DNA of 64,000 nucleotides from Atriophallophorus winterbourni (GCA_013407085.1 JACCGJ010005807.1:1-64000), one strand, 5' to 3'. Positions 19,098 through 30,584 are shown, counted from the first letter of the stretch. The notes: generated by a model not told the origin, from the sequence alone. Numbers and translations are program-made.

Positions 19098-20585
19098 ATG
19101 GGTGGTAAAGACTTTCAACTTCTCCTGCTTAACCTATTAAACGCATCTATTAAATCTGGTACCTTTCCGGCAGAATGGAAACACTCAATTGTTATACCTA
19201 GATACAAATCTGGCTCAAAACACTTAGTTACTAACTACCGACCAATAAATCATACAGCCTTCTTATCAAGATTATTTGAAAGAATTGTAAAGAAAGCTAT
19301 GCTTGAATATCTGACTCCTAGTTTCTTTTCTAAGGCACAGCACGGATTCCTTAACAAACGCTCCTGCATTACTTGCCAGCTAGAATACTTAGACTGCATC
19401 ACAAGTTCAATTGAAATTGGCTTTTCAGTTATAGTTGTCTTCCTTGATATAACCAAAACTTTCGACACAGTACCGCATAACCTATTACTATCTAAGCTAA
19501 GTTCATTTGGTATATGTGGCAATCTTCATTCTTGGCTCACTTCTTTTCTTACCGATCGCACATACTGTGTTGAGGTTAATGGTCACAGATCGCGCACCTT
19601 GCCGATTTCAAGTGGCGTGATACAAGGCAGTGTGTTAGGTCCATTACTTTTTCTTCTATAAATAAATGATGTACATACAGTCGTCTCTCATAGTAAACTA
19701 TTCTTGTTCGCAGATGACATGAAAGTAGTAATTTCCTTCCCATCTTCTGAAACACAAACTTACATTGCCAGACTAAACAAAGATTTGGATGCATTATCCA
19801 AATGGGGTAAAATTAATGGTCTCTCATTTTCTGTAGAAAAATCTGAGTTCATGCCTTTGAGATGTACAATTCCTGATAACTCAATCCTTCTTAATGGTAA
19901 TCCTATTCAAATTATCGATTGCACACGTGATCTTGGGTTCAAATATTCAGCATCGCTTACATTCAACGAGCATATACATCACGTGGTCTCAAAAGCAAAG
20001 CAGAGTGTTAATATGATTCATAAGTTCTTTACTCTCCCACACTGTAAGTTAGAACTTTATAAACTTTTCACCATACCCCTCTTTGATTACTGTAATATAA
20101 TATATAGCAGTATAAATAAAACCGATACCATCCTTTAGGAAAAAGTACAACGTACTTTTACCAAATCAATCACCGGATATAGCTCGAATCAATCATATAG
20201 AGAAAGATGTACGCAGCTCAAGCTAGAACCACTATGGTTCCGTAGAATTAGACACAACCTAATACTGTTCTTTAGAATAAAATCTTCTGATAATATAGAT
20301 ATAAGTTCGTCTATTCGCTTCCGACAAGGTTCTAGATATAACTTAAGAAATCAAGATAATCTAGTGGAATTACCTAGATCCTGTACGAAAGTAAGAAGTA
20401 ACTTCTACCTAAATAAATACGCTAAACTCTGGAATATTCTTCCGAAAAACATAAGACTTTGTACCTCACTATGTGGTTTTAAATCACATCTGAATTCATT
20501 TCTCACAGTTGAAAAATTAATGAAACTTCTCAACCTAGATGTCTCATTAGATGAACTATACAATCATGTCATTGCTGGATATTAA
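19098..20585 (+). pseudogene. LINE ORF2 reverse transcriptase (outer CR1), lightly broken
   Basis: RT motifs run in order: FPAEWKHSIVIPRYKSG, NYRPINHTAFLSRLFERIV, SKAQHGFLNKRSC, VVFLDITKTFDTVPH (catalytic Asp), GVIQGSVLGPLLFL, then a TAA at about 19659-19661. Next come KLFLFADDMKVVIS (active site FADD), CTRDLGFKYSASL and, in a further frame after 20138, RIRHNLILFFRI and LWNILPKNIR. Only two or three lesions separate this from an open ORF2. Confidence 0.85.
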
Positions 20586-21105
20586 CAGTGATATCAGTTT
20601 TTCAACTTTCACAGTGAACAGTTACACCGTCCCTTAGTATCTATTTTCCAGATCACCTCTTCACATCCATATGAAGAATTCCGGTTCACAAACGAGTCAA
20701 CACTGGGACGCCAAATCTTCTACGAATACCCACGAAAAGACACTCTTCATTTAGAACATATATTCGACAATAATAATGTGTTCCAACTAAACATTTTTGA
20801 AGATTCTATCTCTTCGAAATTCCTCGCATCTTCGATGCTCCGGTCCATCGTTCTTCAATATTCTTCGTATCATTTTCATCCTTACCCGATTTTCTTTTCA
20901 TACAACAACTGCTCATATATTGAATTTCTGTAAAACTGATTGATTATAATTTACTTGGACCATTTTAACGAACGAAAAATTATCAGCACGTATGACCTTG
21001 AAAATGTTAATAATTATTGTCCATTTTTATGCTTTATGTATACAAACAATTTTGATAATTATCGATCATGCTTAGCATGCCTTGGAATTCCAAGTATAAA
21101 TTATT

Positions 21106-21134
21106 CATTTACTTATTTATTTATTTATTTATTC
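21106..21134 (+). repeat. TTTA microsatellite, 3' tail of the CR1-like LINE
   Basis: Six or so TTTA units end the element. Such tails mark the 3' end of elements made by target-primed reverse transcription. Confidence 0.85.
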
Positions 21135-21142
21135 AACTCCTC

Positions 21143-21240
21143 TACTTTGGCCCGGGCAACCGGGTAGTATCACGCCCACACCCAAACAATGGCAATTACA
21201 ATCCTAGAAATTCTCAACTCTATGTCTTCTATTGCTTCTG
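21143..21240 (+). repeat. RTE leader fragment
   Basis: TTTGGCCCGGGCAACCGGGTAGTATCACGCC matches the end of the RTE leader (compare the reverse complement of 37670-37700 and 4650-4690). Only about 100 bp remain. Confidence 0.6.
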
Positions 21241-21251
21241 CCACCTGAGTA

Positions 21252-21608
21252 CTAGTTCATCACAACGTCATCACGTTTTCCTAGTGGAGTGAGATAATCT
21301 ACCTGGCGAACAATTTCTCCGCGTGAGGAGACAACGAGATCTATGAACGAAGGTAAGCAGCCCTGACGGAACCTTGTGGACTCATTTACATGTTGACTCA
21401 TGGCATGCATATGAGTCCATTCGATGAAGTCCTCAGACATCTTATCAGATGAACAGCATGGGTTCAGCCAAGATATATGTGGTAGGTTAAAATCGCCAAC
21501 TATAAGAACCTGGGACCCAAGCGTGTGCAGCATACAGAGATTGTCAAGCAAATTTTTCAAGTCCTGAGGTCCTGCTTGGAAGCTCATATAAGCGCATGCT
21601 ATTACCAT
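21252..21608 (-). pseudogene. CR1 endonuclease fragment
   Basis: The open frame shows VLIVGDFNLPHISW (GDFN), CCSSDKMSEDFIEWTHMHAMSQHV and FIDLVVSS. It is close to the fragment at 14990-14763 and to the same CR1 family. N-terminus, C-terminus and RT are missing. Confidence 0.8.
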
Positions 21609-21754
21609 TGCTTGCTTGTAAGATTGAGCGATACATCACCAGCGCGGTGAGAGGTCATCTATTCAGGAAACAATAAAATAATGTGCGTGAACAATGTATG
21701 ATTTATGAAACCACTAGCCTTGTCGAGTCAAAGTGAAGCACAATCATAAACTGC

Positions 21755-21930
21755 ATGTTGAGTTCAGTTTGCAGAAAACAGTATGCGGCTAGCAAGCCAA
21801 TCGGGCGTCTAGAATTTCTTTCAGTAAAAAGCTGCGGTTCAGTTCAGTTGGCACAGGACTTTATATGGCTAACGAACCAACCGATCGTCCAGAATTTCTG
21901 TCGGTGTAAAGCTTCAAAGAAGCGCCCACC
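21755..21930 (-). repeat. Two CR1 3'-end fragments in tandem
   Basis: Two successive copies of the CR1 terminal segment (about 21755-21830 and 21838-21930) with GTTCAGTTCAGTT-type repeats. Each matches the ends at 7905-7990 and 31770-31855. Confidence 0.7.
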
Positions 21931-22057
21931 ACTGCCAAAGTTGGTTCATTCCTAACTGGTATCCTCGTCGTGGGCGATGATACATCAGGTGTTTCGCAGG
22001 CCCTCCTTCGGTAGCAGTATTTGTAGCTGCGACTGGGAAAAATGTAAAGGGTTTCTA

Positions 22058-23131
22058 ATGCAAAGAAATTTGAGTACAATCGGTTAGAGTAGTTTTTGAT
22101 AACGTTTCACTACTGACACAGAAGCTTAGTCTGACCAAGAATGATAGTCAGGACAGGGAACATGATTGAGTAGTAGTCAACCCACCACCACTTATTTGAC
22201 CTTACCGCTATACAGCATATGGTACGCCTACAGTGTGTCACGTCTCGTTGTAATGACCAGAATCAGTGGTCCATTTTCCTCACAGTGTGTATCGAAATCA
22301 ATCTGATACAAGTGAACACTGTCAAGGTCAGTTATCACAGCTGCCCATATACGTAAAACTACATAACTAACAGGGATAAGGCTATTTATGAAGAAAAACA
22401 AAAATCTAATTGACTAGTAGGTATAAGGTGAATAAAACTATTTACTATCGCATCAGTGCAAGCGCCACCTTATTGACCGCCGGTTGAACTGCCTTGGCAA
22501 TTTTGACCGCCTCCGCATGAAGGCGTTCGTTATGCGGTTTAATACCGCGTCTCAATATTGCCACATTGTCTAGATCTACGCTGTGACCCGTATCTAAAAC
22601 GTGCTCCTCCAAGGCGGAATCACGAATAATGGATTGATATTCCCTCGCATCCCGGGGCTGTCTCGGTATTAAACTGTATAGCAAACACTTACATGGCGCA
22701 GAAAACTTCACAATCTGGCGCTCGGCACTGATGCGAGAATAAATCGTTTTTATTCACCTTATACCTACTAGTCAATTAGATTTTTGTTTTTCTTCAAAAT
22801 CAGGCTTAGCCCCGTTAGTTGTGTACTTTCACGTATGTGGGCAGCTGTGCCAACTGAACTCGACCGTGTTCACTTGTTTCGGATTGATTTGGATACAAAC
22901 TGTGAAGAAAATGGACCACTGATCCTGGTTATTCCAACGAAATGTGACACACTGTAGGCGTACTATAGGCTGTTTAGCGGTAAGGTCAAATAAGTGGTGG
23001 TGGGTAGACTACTACTTAATCATGTTCTCTGTCCTGACTATCACCCTTGGTCTGACGAAGCTTCTGTGTCAGAAGAGAAACGTTACCCAAAAAGTACTCT
23101 AACCGATTGCACTCAAATGTTTTTGCATTAT
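22058..23131. repeat. Long inverted repeat around a GIY-YIG fragment
   Basis: The left arm (22058-22446) and right arm (22737-23131) are reverse complements over about 390 bp with scattered differences, separated by about 290 bp. The right arm contains CTGACGA ... CTTCTG TGT CAGAAG ... GAAAC (about 23050-23083), a hammerhead-like arrangement; the left arm has a mutated version. With a GIY-YIG C-terminal fragment in the loop, this fits a second PLE lineage whose terminal repeats ended up inverted. Confidence 0.82.
22445..22711 (-). pseudogene. GIY-YIG endonuclease C-terminal fragment
   Basis: The 88-residue frame contains SALEEHVLDTGHSVDLDNVA followed by ERLHAEAVKIAKA and PAVNK. A HxxxTGHxxD box, then an EA-x2-I helix and a closing xxNK is the usual C-terminal pattern of retroelement GIY-YIG domains. 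The GIY and YIG strands themselves are absent. It differs clearly from the PLE nucleases at 8.6 and 12.5 kb. Confidence 0.62.
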
Positions 23132-24575
23132 GAATACACGATCGGCCCCAAACATATTCCAATCGATTGGCAAAAATGTTTCTCTTCACCAAGCCGGTGA
23201 GAGGTGAGCTGTGGAACATGTGTGCGTACATATAAACACAGTCCGTCCACTAGCATTATTTTCGCACAAGCTTAAATCGGCTCAATTCTGATACAGCATT
23301 TTTACTTGGTAGCTACTTGCGTTATACTTTTTAATTCGGCATTCTCCGTCATCTCTTGGAAGATCATGATTTCATTTTTTGAACGGATCACAAAACACTT
23401 AAATTTGCCTTGCATTTAAAACTTGATCGTCATTCGCCAACGAGATTCAAAACCTGCATTTAATTTCTCAGTTCACAACTTACGTCAAATGGGAGGCAAA
23501 CATGTTCGCTGATTCCTCATCATGACCTAACATCTCTCTCTTGTCTTCAAGCACACTATTCGATCTTTTTCATCTGGCTAACCTTCAAAATGAGATTGAT
23601 ACAACCAAGCTAGCTAAATGTCAATCATTGAATTTGCAGCACTATGATACGCCTGACACCACAATACCTTCAAATCTAATGTGCATACTCATATCCTTGC
23701 TCATCCAACAATTCGTGACTCTCCCGTATCTATTAGACTCGAAATGGTTGGCATATGTTCGGCCTCAAATTTGGCCATTTGAACTCATGAGCATTTCGAA
23801 CATATGTTGTCCTTTCTTTGAGAAAACTAACGATATTGTGGCGAGTGTTGTAATGAGTCACTTTTTGCATCTTTCCACTTTTTAAACAAGCATTCTTTCC
23901 GTTTGATTTATTTGTAAAAATGCTTGAAAAATACACTTTTTGGTGTATAATATATTTTCGAACACTCTAATTTTGACGTCTTCCAAGGTTGTAAAGTTCG
24001 TGTGCGTTAGTGCATGCAGGAATTGTGGTTAACGGATCTCTCAACATTGTAACGTATTCTTCAAATTAGATTCCATCTTTTGGACTTTACTGTGTGTAAT
24101 TATCTCCCTATTGTTGGATCTTTCGTTGGACATTTGCTTTTGTGGTCTTTTAGTATGTTCATTCTAATTTAGTTGTATTCTGTGTAGTGCAGACTTACTT
24201 TTGGTCCGCTACATCCTCCTTCGCGATAATACATCGAGTGTTTTCCAGACCGTCATTCGGCGCAGGTAGCTGCCATAAACCTAATGTTCCCGTGGATAAA
24301 ATAAGCAGTGGGTCAACTGACGCTGTTCGAAACTGTACAGAATACAAAATTTTCATAATGATGCTGCATTTAAAGGGTGTGATCAATTGTTTTGATCTAG
24401 CATGTATATCACAGAAATCTCAGAATTCGACAAAAAATGCCCTCAACACCTGAACCCTGATCGTACCGACACCCTTGATCTGATTAATCTCTTGTGTTCA
24501 GAAGCGAAACGGATGATGGGTTTGCTAGAAAAAATTTAAAAGCACATTTGAAATGTTGGCCTACTTCGATCGATA
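23132..24575. other. No recognisable gene
   Basis: About 1.4 kb with only short frames. An open frame at 23541-23885 has no motif that supports it. At about 24488-24520 a GTTCAGAAGCGAAACGG sequence resembles the hammerhead-like box of the 22-23 kb repeat, hinting at another decayed PLE end. Confidence 0.4.
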
Positions 24576-24579
24576 TTGA

Positions 24580-25240
24580 CCATGGATGTACATCACAATC
24601 GCATGAATTTTCACGTTATACAGCTTTCCGTATGACTGAGCAGTCTGATTAATGAGAAACAATCACTCACGCAGCGCTTGAAAAGATAGAAAAAACTCGG
24701 TTGCTTTGCGTTAGTTGCAAGCCGGCGGCTTGATCTGCGGTCAGCAACCGAGAGCTGTATCTGCCCCTCCTTAGATTGCAACCGACGCTCTACACAATAC
24801 CTCCTAAGTGAGCGGTCAATAGCAAGTTCTTCCTAACTCGCTGGGTCAATGCCAAGAGCTTTCATATCTCTTTTACAAACGACTGTGTACCGCAAGTGCG
24901 GTCTGCATAATGGTGGACCTCCTGATTGCAACTTACTAGAAAGTAGATCTTTCAGAATACGACCACTTTTATTCTGTAGACGTGGCCAAGCCACCGTAGG
25001 CGGCGCTGTCATAATATTGTGAACATGCTCTGTAGACCAGCTTTTAAGAGCATTTCAACATAAGTCACTTTTCTATCAACAATATGCTCAAGATACGACG
25101 GATGCTTTGTAGATGGAAAGCATTCAGCTCCCGTTCGTTTCTTGTGTGAGTGGTCCGGGTTTCACTGCCATACAGTGAAGCATTAGGTACGCACACGCTG
25201 TATACCATCATCTTTGTCATTAGAGTCAACCTGCGGTTGC
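24580..25240 (-). pseudogene. RTE reverse transcriptase C-terminus (family 4)
   Basis: On the minus strand, in several frames: a LYGSE-type block region near 25190, then LRWLGHVYRI (about 25000-24970) and the last residues ALGIDPAS-like with W and H spacing. The terminal 330 bp match 58285-58612. These are remains of the thumb and C-terminus; no active site is present. Confidence 0.65.
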
Positions 25241-25551
25241 CCAAAACGAGAGTTTAATCGGAACAAAATGACACCTGTTCTGCCAATCCATCAGTTCGAC
25301 TGGAACCGCACAAGAATATTGGCCTTAGAAAACGACCGACGGGCGCGAGAATTCCTGCAAGCGTGGCACTCAACAACAAATTCAATTAACCAGCATCTCC
25401 AAATGGCTGCAACATATGGTCTAATGAGAAACCGCTTACGGATTAGGTATAACATGAACTCGACCAATCCGCGGGAATGACCGTGAACGGACAGGCAAAC
25501 GGTATAATAACCAATGAATTCGAACTACAAGGCGCTTCGAAAAAAGTTTTG

Positions 25552-25582
25552 CTGATGATGTCATCTAGCCTGATGACGAAAC
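25552..25582 (+). ncRNA. Hammerhead-ribozyme-like motif in PLE
   Basis: CTGATGA, one T, a perfect six-pair helix (GTCATC TAGCCT GATGAC) and GAAAC. The position, between the GIY-YIG end of one unit and the N-terminus of the next, is the same as in the 8-13 kb PLE. The extra T after CTGATGA is shared by both elements. Confidence 0.55.
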
Positions 25583-26484
25583 GTTCAAGAACAACTACGC
25601 AATCTCGGCGAACACAAGTTAAACACCATCAACATCCTGAGCTACGAATATTTTCCTCTACCGTTTGGGCGATCAACGCCCAAAAACGCCAGACGCTAAG
25701 AATGCTCTAGTGGAAGAACAACTGCAACCTATGAACAACTCTTTTTTTCTACACGAGTGCCAACGCAGAAACCTGACCCCGAAATCCTTACAACGACGAC
25801 CCACAATCAACAATCCACGTGCATGGAAACTAATTCAACATAAAAACCGAGAATGGCTGGGAATGCTTATTTCAGGTGCAGACAGATGTTTGAAGAAATA
25901 CGCAGACATAATCATCATTGAAAGACAAAAGTGTAAAGACCGATTTGAACCTTAACTGACGCAACGTTTAGAAAACGCTATCACAACAACGACCCGAAAA
26001 GCCAGAACCAATAACGACGTGACCTGGAAAACAAATTTCACAATATCACCCTTTATCAGGACAATACCAGCCGGGAACTTTGGGTTAAGAACCTATCCAA
26101 CAGACCCCTTACTGAGAACGGACAACGCATTCTTGAACGCGGCCTCAACTCTAACTTGAAAGACGCTGATCACACTCAATTTGTGGCTAATTTGGAGTCG
26201 ATATTGAAGTCTCATACTGTTTCCGAAGATACGCGCGAAGAAGTCCGACAAAGAATTGTACCCGCACTTCTAGAAACATGGAACATACCTCACTCAATGA
26301 ACAGGAAATTAAAGCAAACAAACTAAAACGAGACCAGAACATCGGTATGCTTCCTGCTGACAAAGGAAGAATGACCATCGGAATGAACAAGGCAGGATAT
26401 ACCGAGAAAGCTGAACAACCACTCCGTGACACAACAACATACAGGCGGATAAACGAAGACATGACAAAACGACTTGAAAAGTAA
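25559..26484 (+). pseudogene. PLE N-terminal region, broken
   Basis: MSSSLMTKRSRTTT opens at 25559, followed in shifted frames by EEQLQPMNNSFFLHECQRR, NREWLGMLISGADR, LWVKNLSNR-like and, at 26278-26484, NIGMLPADKGRMTIGM. The blocks align in order with residues 1-254 of the frame at 12460-10349 and with the start of its RT. The domain's function is unclear; it precedes the RT in PLEs. Confidence 0.75.
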
Positions 26485-26496
26485 ATCAACGCAACC

Positions 26497-27432
26497 TTGA
26501 AGAAATTGAAGTTCATGGGACAACTGAATGGAGTAGAACAAACGAGAATAAAGCCGCAAGAAAACACTATACCCAGATTCTACGGATTACCAAAAATGTA
26601 CAAAGAACATATTCAATTGCGCCCAATAGTTTATTTGACAGGAGGACCAACGTACAAGTTATCTAAAAAGCTGCGGAGAAAATTGTTATACCTAGTAGCA
26701 GTTTTGGAACATTCGATCAAATCTGCCGAACAATATTTGCGGAAATTGAAGAACGTGGAGATCGAAGAGGACGAATTAATGGTTTATTTCGACGTAACGG
26801 CACTATTCACGTCAACAGACAGAACACTCGTCAAGCAAACCATATCATCTTTGCTCAATGAAAAAGGAACGGAACATAATGGAAATCGATTGACACACAG
26901 AATTTTAATAGAACTGATCGAGCTGTGTCTTCAGACGCACTTCAAGTTCAATGGAAAGATATATGAACAAATCTGAGGAACGCCAATGGGATCACCGATT
27001 TCCAGCTTAGTTGCTGAGGCAGTTATTCAACGTTTGGAACGAATTGCCATGCCAATAATTCGACCAAAATTATGGATGCGCTACATGAACGACACCGTCG
27101 TGATTATGAAAAAAACAGAACTGGATGAATCACATCGACTGCTCAATTGTGTATTTACTGTTATCCAATTTACAAACGAAACTGGAGTTGACGGCTGTTT
27201 ACCATTTCTGAATGTTCAGGTAAAACGGACAAGCAAAATAACGTTAGAAACCTGCGTCTACCGGAAAACTACAAACACGGATCAAATACTGAACTTTCAC
27301 AGCGAGCACCCGAACACTCACAAACGTAGTTGCGTCAGAACGCAATTCAAAATTGCGGCAACCCACTTTCGTACAGATGAACTGAGAAGAAAAGAAAAAG
27401 AATATCTGTTCAAAGTGTTCCAGAAAAATTGA
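26497..27432 (+). pseudogene. PLE reverse transcriptase, one in-frame stop
   Basis: IPRFYGLPKMYK, MVYFDVTALFTSTD (catalytic Asp) and, after a single TGA at 26974-26976, GTPMGSPISSLVAE, the active-site box RYMNDT, LPFLNVQVKRT, YRKTTNTDQIL and THKRSC. The box reads YMND, so the first catalytic Asp of YVDD is replaced by Asn. With the internal stop, this points to loss of function. Confidence 0.85.
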
Positions 27433-27539
27433 TATCCAAGAAGCTTCATACTACGCAACAGTTTCAACCGCCCGCAACTAAGAAACCCAGAAAAAGAAAC
27501 AGAAGCAGACGCACTCTGCCCTATATCCAACATATCTCC

Positions 27540-27746
27540 GAAATTGCAGCTCGGGTACTTTGGCCACTTGGAATCGACATCGCGCATGAACCAGCATCAA
27601 CACTTCGCAGCCACTTCAACAGCACGAAAGACAAAGTGGCAAAAGAAGAACAGTCGAATATCGTCTACAAGATTTTATGCAGAGACTGTGAAAAGAACTA
27701 CGTCGGAAAAACAGGTCGCAAACTCAGCACAAGACACACAAGTTGA
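27540..27746 (+). pseudogene. PLE GIY-YIG endonuclease, truncated
   Basis: NIVYKILCRDCEKNYVGKTGR is the VYKI...YVGKT motif pair with the C-x2-C insert. The sequence stops after RKLSTRHTS, so the catalytic second half is gone; downstream DNA is an unrelated RTE fragment. Confidence 0.8.
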
Positions 27747-27749
27747 ACA

Positions 27750-27940
27750 CTATGCCAATCCACTTATTAATCACCGTGTCTAGTGAGAGGTTATCCGCAA
27801 TGATTGAACCAAGATATGTGAAATAATGTACGGGTTCAGACTGACAGTTTCCAATAGTGATGATTGGAGGCGATAGAATCATTGACCAAGGACTTTGGTC
27901 TTGCTCGTGCTGATTATTGGCCCACAGTCTTTGCATGCCT
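27750..27940 (-). pseudogene. RTE reverse transcriptase fragment
   Basis: The minus-strand frame has HYFTYLGSIIADNLSLDTVINKWIGIV, the block just after the RT active site in RTE/BovB-like LINEs. Nothing else of the domain remains. Confidence 0.65.
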
Positions 27941-27989
27941 ACGAAAAACAGTGCATTATCGACGGGATATACTCTTGGGAGTGAGCAAT

Positions 27990-28680
27990 AATGTCCAAAT
28001 CGACAGAAATGCGCTGTTATGCTTTTGGGGTCAAGCGCGCCTAAAGGTGCGTACTTCCTCGGGGATCATCAACTGAAATGGGTTGATATTGAACGTGACC
28101 AGGGTACAATTTCGACTACGTCACTTAAATCCAAGGAGGATACGAACAGAAAATATGCTGCTGGGCTATTTGTCGGTCGTTCTCGCTGATTACTCTACTA
28201 ATGTTCCGCATTCTTTATTCCACATACGTGAGACCAAATTTGGAATATGGTTTGCCAGCCACCTATCCACAAACTAAGGGAGAACGTGACCATTTGAAAA
28301 AGGCGCAAAGGCGGGCGATGAAAAGAGAACAAGGATTAAAATCAATTCCTTATGTGGAGAGAGTTCAACGCCTCAACCTCATGTCGCTCAGTATTCGACG
28401 TGTGCGCTACAACGTGCTGCTAACTCGTCGCATATTACTGGGAGCTTATGGTGACGAGCTGCGCGAGTTTTTCCCTCTTGTGGCGGACTCCAGAATCCGT
28501 GACCATGCTTTAAATCTTCGATAGCAAAGGACACTACGCCAAACACAGGGATTCACGCTCTCAGGAAGACTCGTTAACTTGTGGAATGCGCTTCCGGAAG
28601 AGTTTATTTCAGTAAGATCTGAAAATCAATTCAATCAACTAGTGGATAAGGTACTGCCTCTAATCATGGACAACACTGGA
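27990..28680 (+). pseudogene. CR1 reverse transcriptase C-terminal fragment
   Basis: MFRILYSTYVRPNLEYGLPA, then VRYNVLLTRRILLGAYGDEL and, in a second frame, RLVNLWNALPEEF-like. It is the same family as the nested CR1 at 18156-19041. Part of the segment before it (28040-28150) aligns with the post-active-site block. Confidence 0.8.
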
Positions 28681-28913
28681 TAGGATTTTTTCAACTGAGG
28701 TTTTTCTGGACTATGTTGCTGATATGAGGAGATGCGGCTTACAAGGGCTAGACCCTCTGTGTCCAAGAACACCAGATTTGCGAACACTAAACTGTATTCT
28801 GAAACCTCAGACAATCCACGGTTGACCGCCGCTTCAAACATGAATAATCAATACCGAAAGAATTGGACCAACCAGAACCAAGGTCACGCTGCCGGCTTCC
28901 TGCATACACAGCA

Positions 28914-30521
28914 TCACCTCTCTCTCTCCTTTGAGCTTGAGCTGCACAGCATTTTTGTAGGGGGTACAGGAACAGTATTCGGACATCGGTAGAGGCGTCG
29001 GGCATTGGCTCTCACTCCATTATCGAGCTCGTATGTTCCTGGAGTCAATACCCTTGTTATTCGACTAGGTGGAGTTAGTTTGAAATCGCCTTTCAGTACT
29101 TGCGCCTTGCGGAGTCTGACATAACGCCCAGGATGCAGTGTATCACCTGATTTTCTGTAGGTTTCTTGGTATTCGGTACGTCTGTCGTATTCAGCGCTGG
29201 AAGCAGTAGGATTCAACGGAACAGCGGCATTCAGTTTTGTACGTATCATTCTCCCAAACATCATTTCGGATGGAAGCTTCCCGGTTGCCATATTCGGGAT
29301 GTTTCTATAACTTTCCAATGCTGTAATAACTGCGTCTTCCCATCTTTCCCCTCCGTCAACAATGGCTTGTACACTTTCCTTGAGGGTTCTATTCATTCGC
29401 TCAGCTAAGCCGTTTGCTGAATGGTTATAGGGTACTGTACGGACATGTCTTATATTGTTTTCTTGCAGATATTTGGCCAATTCAAAACTTCTGAATTGAG
29501 GTCCGTTATCAGTGACAACTTCTTCGGGAATTCCGAAACGGGCAAAAATATAACGGAACCATTTGATAACAGTCGAAGCGTTGATATCACCACATAGTAA
29601 AGCTTCCGGCCATTTCGTAAAGAAGCATGTTGCAACCAGAATGTTTTTCTTCGAACTTGGAGCGCGAGCAAATGACCCCATGATGTCTACTGCAATTTTA
29701 CTCCATGGCCTCATAGGATACACGATCGGTTGGATAGGAGCTTTGATTGGCTTCGCAGACTTATCTGAGTTGCGGCATGGTGTACACATCTGAATTGCAT
29801 TTTCCACAGCGGAATTGAAGGCTGGCCACCAATGGTATTGTCGAATGCGAGTCTTGGTTCGTACGATTCCTAGATGTCCTTCATGTGCACAGGAGATGAC
29901 CGTCGACACAAGTTCTTGCGGTATAACGAATTTGCATCCACGCATCAGACATCCATCAATAAATGCTAGCTCGTTCCGCACATCATAGAAAGGAAGAAGC
30001 CCTTGCGTTATTCGTCGTTTTTCTGGCCAACCGTTCAGAAGAAAATCAATCACGCTCTTCAATACTGGATCATCCCTCGTCTTTTGTTGAATCATTTCTC
30101 GACTGATTGCGGGTACGCAGGATTCTTTTATCGCAGATATCATACGGTAGTCATCAAATTTTTCCGATTCATGGGGACAAGAATCGATAAGGTTGACTCG
30201 GCGGCCACGACACACCCGGGCAAAATGTCCTTGCTTACCGCAAACTCGACATTGAGCTTTTAATGCTGGACAGGATTGGAAGTTTGCCTTATGTTGTGTA
30301 CTGCCGCAACGATAGCATTTCATGGAGCTGATGTTCTTACTACTTGTTGCTTGTGTGACGTTGATTTGATGTGACTCAAAACTTGTGGGATGCTGAAATA
30401 GCTTGTTTCCCTCCTTAACATCGTATTTCGTTCGAGCAATCTCACACGCGATGTCCCACGTCAATTTGTTTGCATCATGAGTCAGGATTGCTTCACGCGT
30501 GCCATTGACAGATAATCCCAT
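28914..30521 (-). CDS. Gypsy fragment: nucleocapsid fused in frame to integrase
   Basis: The uninterrupted 535-residue frame starts within gag, carries two zinc knuckles (residues 69-84, CX2CX4HX6C, and 91-104, CX2CX4HX4C), then after about 20 residues goes directly into the pre-integrase segment (DDPVLKSVIDFLLNGWP). A full integrase follows: AHEGHLG...CTPC zinc domain and D,D,E core (VDIMGSF, VTDNGPQF, GLAERMNRT), then a basic C-terminal domain with the RYVRLRKAQ block. Protease, RT and RNase H are missing without a frame break. Gag reading extends upstream to about 30575, where a CR1 abuts. It could be a deletion derivative or a co-opted gene; the latter is unproven. Confidence 0.9.
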   Translation of the reverse strand: MGLSVNGTREAILTHDANKLTWDIACEIARTKYDVKEGNKLFQHPTSFESHQINVTQATSSKNISSMKCYRCGSTQHKANFQSCPALKAQCRVCGKQGHFARVCRGRRVNLIDSCPHESEKFDDYRMISAIKESCVPAISREMIQQKTRDDPVLKSVIDFLLNGWPEKRRITQGLLPFYDVRNELAFIDGCLMRGCKFVIPQELVSTVISCAHEGHLGIVRTKTRIRQYHWWPAFNSAVENAIQMCTPCRNSDKSAKPIKAPIQPIVYPMRPWSKIAVDIMGSFARAPSSKKNILVATCFFTKWPEALLCGDINASTVIKWFRYIFARFGIPEEVVTDNGPQFRSFELAKYLQENNIRHVRTVPYNHSANGLAERMNRTLKESVQAIVDGGERWEDAVITALESYRNIPNMATGKLPSEMMFGRMIRTKLNAAVPLNPTASSAEYDRRTEYQETYRKSGDTLHPGRYVRLRKAQVLKGDFKLTPPSRITRVLTPGTYELDNGVRANARRLYRCPNTVPVPPTKMLCSSSSKERER

Positions 30522-30584
30522 GAGGAGTTGTTGTATTAAAAAGGTATCTTCAACATTCTTTAGAGGAATATTGTTGTAGTCACA

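Larger units (their letters stand above)
15510..21134 (+). mobile_element. CR1-like LINE, nearly complete, with nested CR1
   Basis: The element has ORF1 (15711-16742), ORF2 with endonuclease (16739-17608), linker, RT (19098-20585), a long 3' untranslated region and a TTTA-type microsatellite tail (21106-21134). The 5' end is approximate. ORF2 is broken by one frameshift near 17608, a stop near 19661, another near 20138 and a nested minus-strand CR1 at 18056-19090. AT-rich codon use differs from the neighbouring CR1 copies, so it is a different lineage. Confidence 0.85.
25290..27745 (+). mobile_element. Second Penelope-like element, partial tandem
   Basis: Order on the plus strand: GIY-YIG C-terminal end of an upstream unit (25290-25440), hammerhead-like motif (25552-25582), PLE N-terminal region (25559-26300), RT (26330-27432), GIY-YIG start (27600-27746). 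It has the same architecture as 8447-12991 but diverged, so it is a separate PLE copy. Frame breaks near 25700, 25955, 26480 and 26974 and truncation at both ends make it inactive. Confidence 0.85.

Noticed and set aside
23541..23885. 114-codon open frame on the plus strand.
   Set aside because: No family resemblance and no supporting context.
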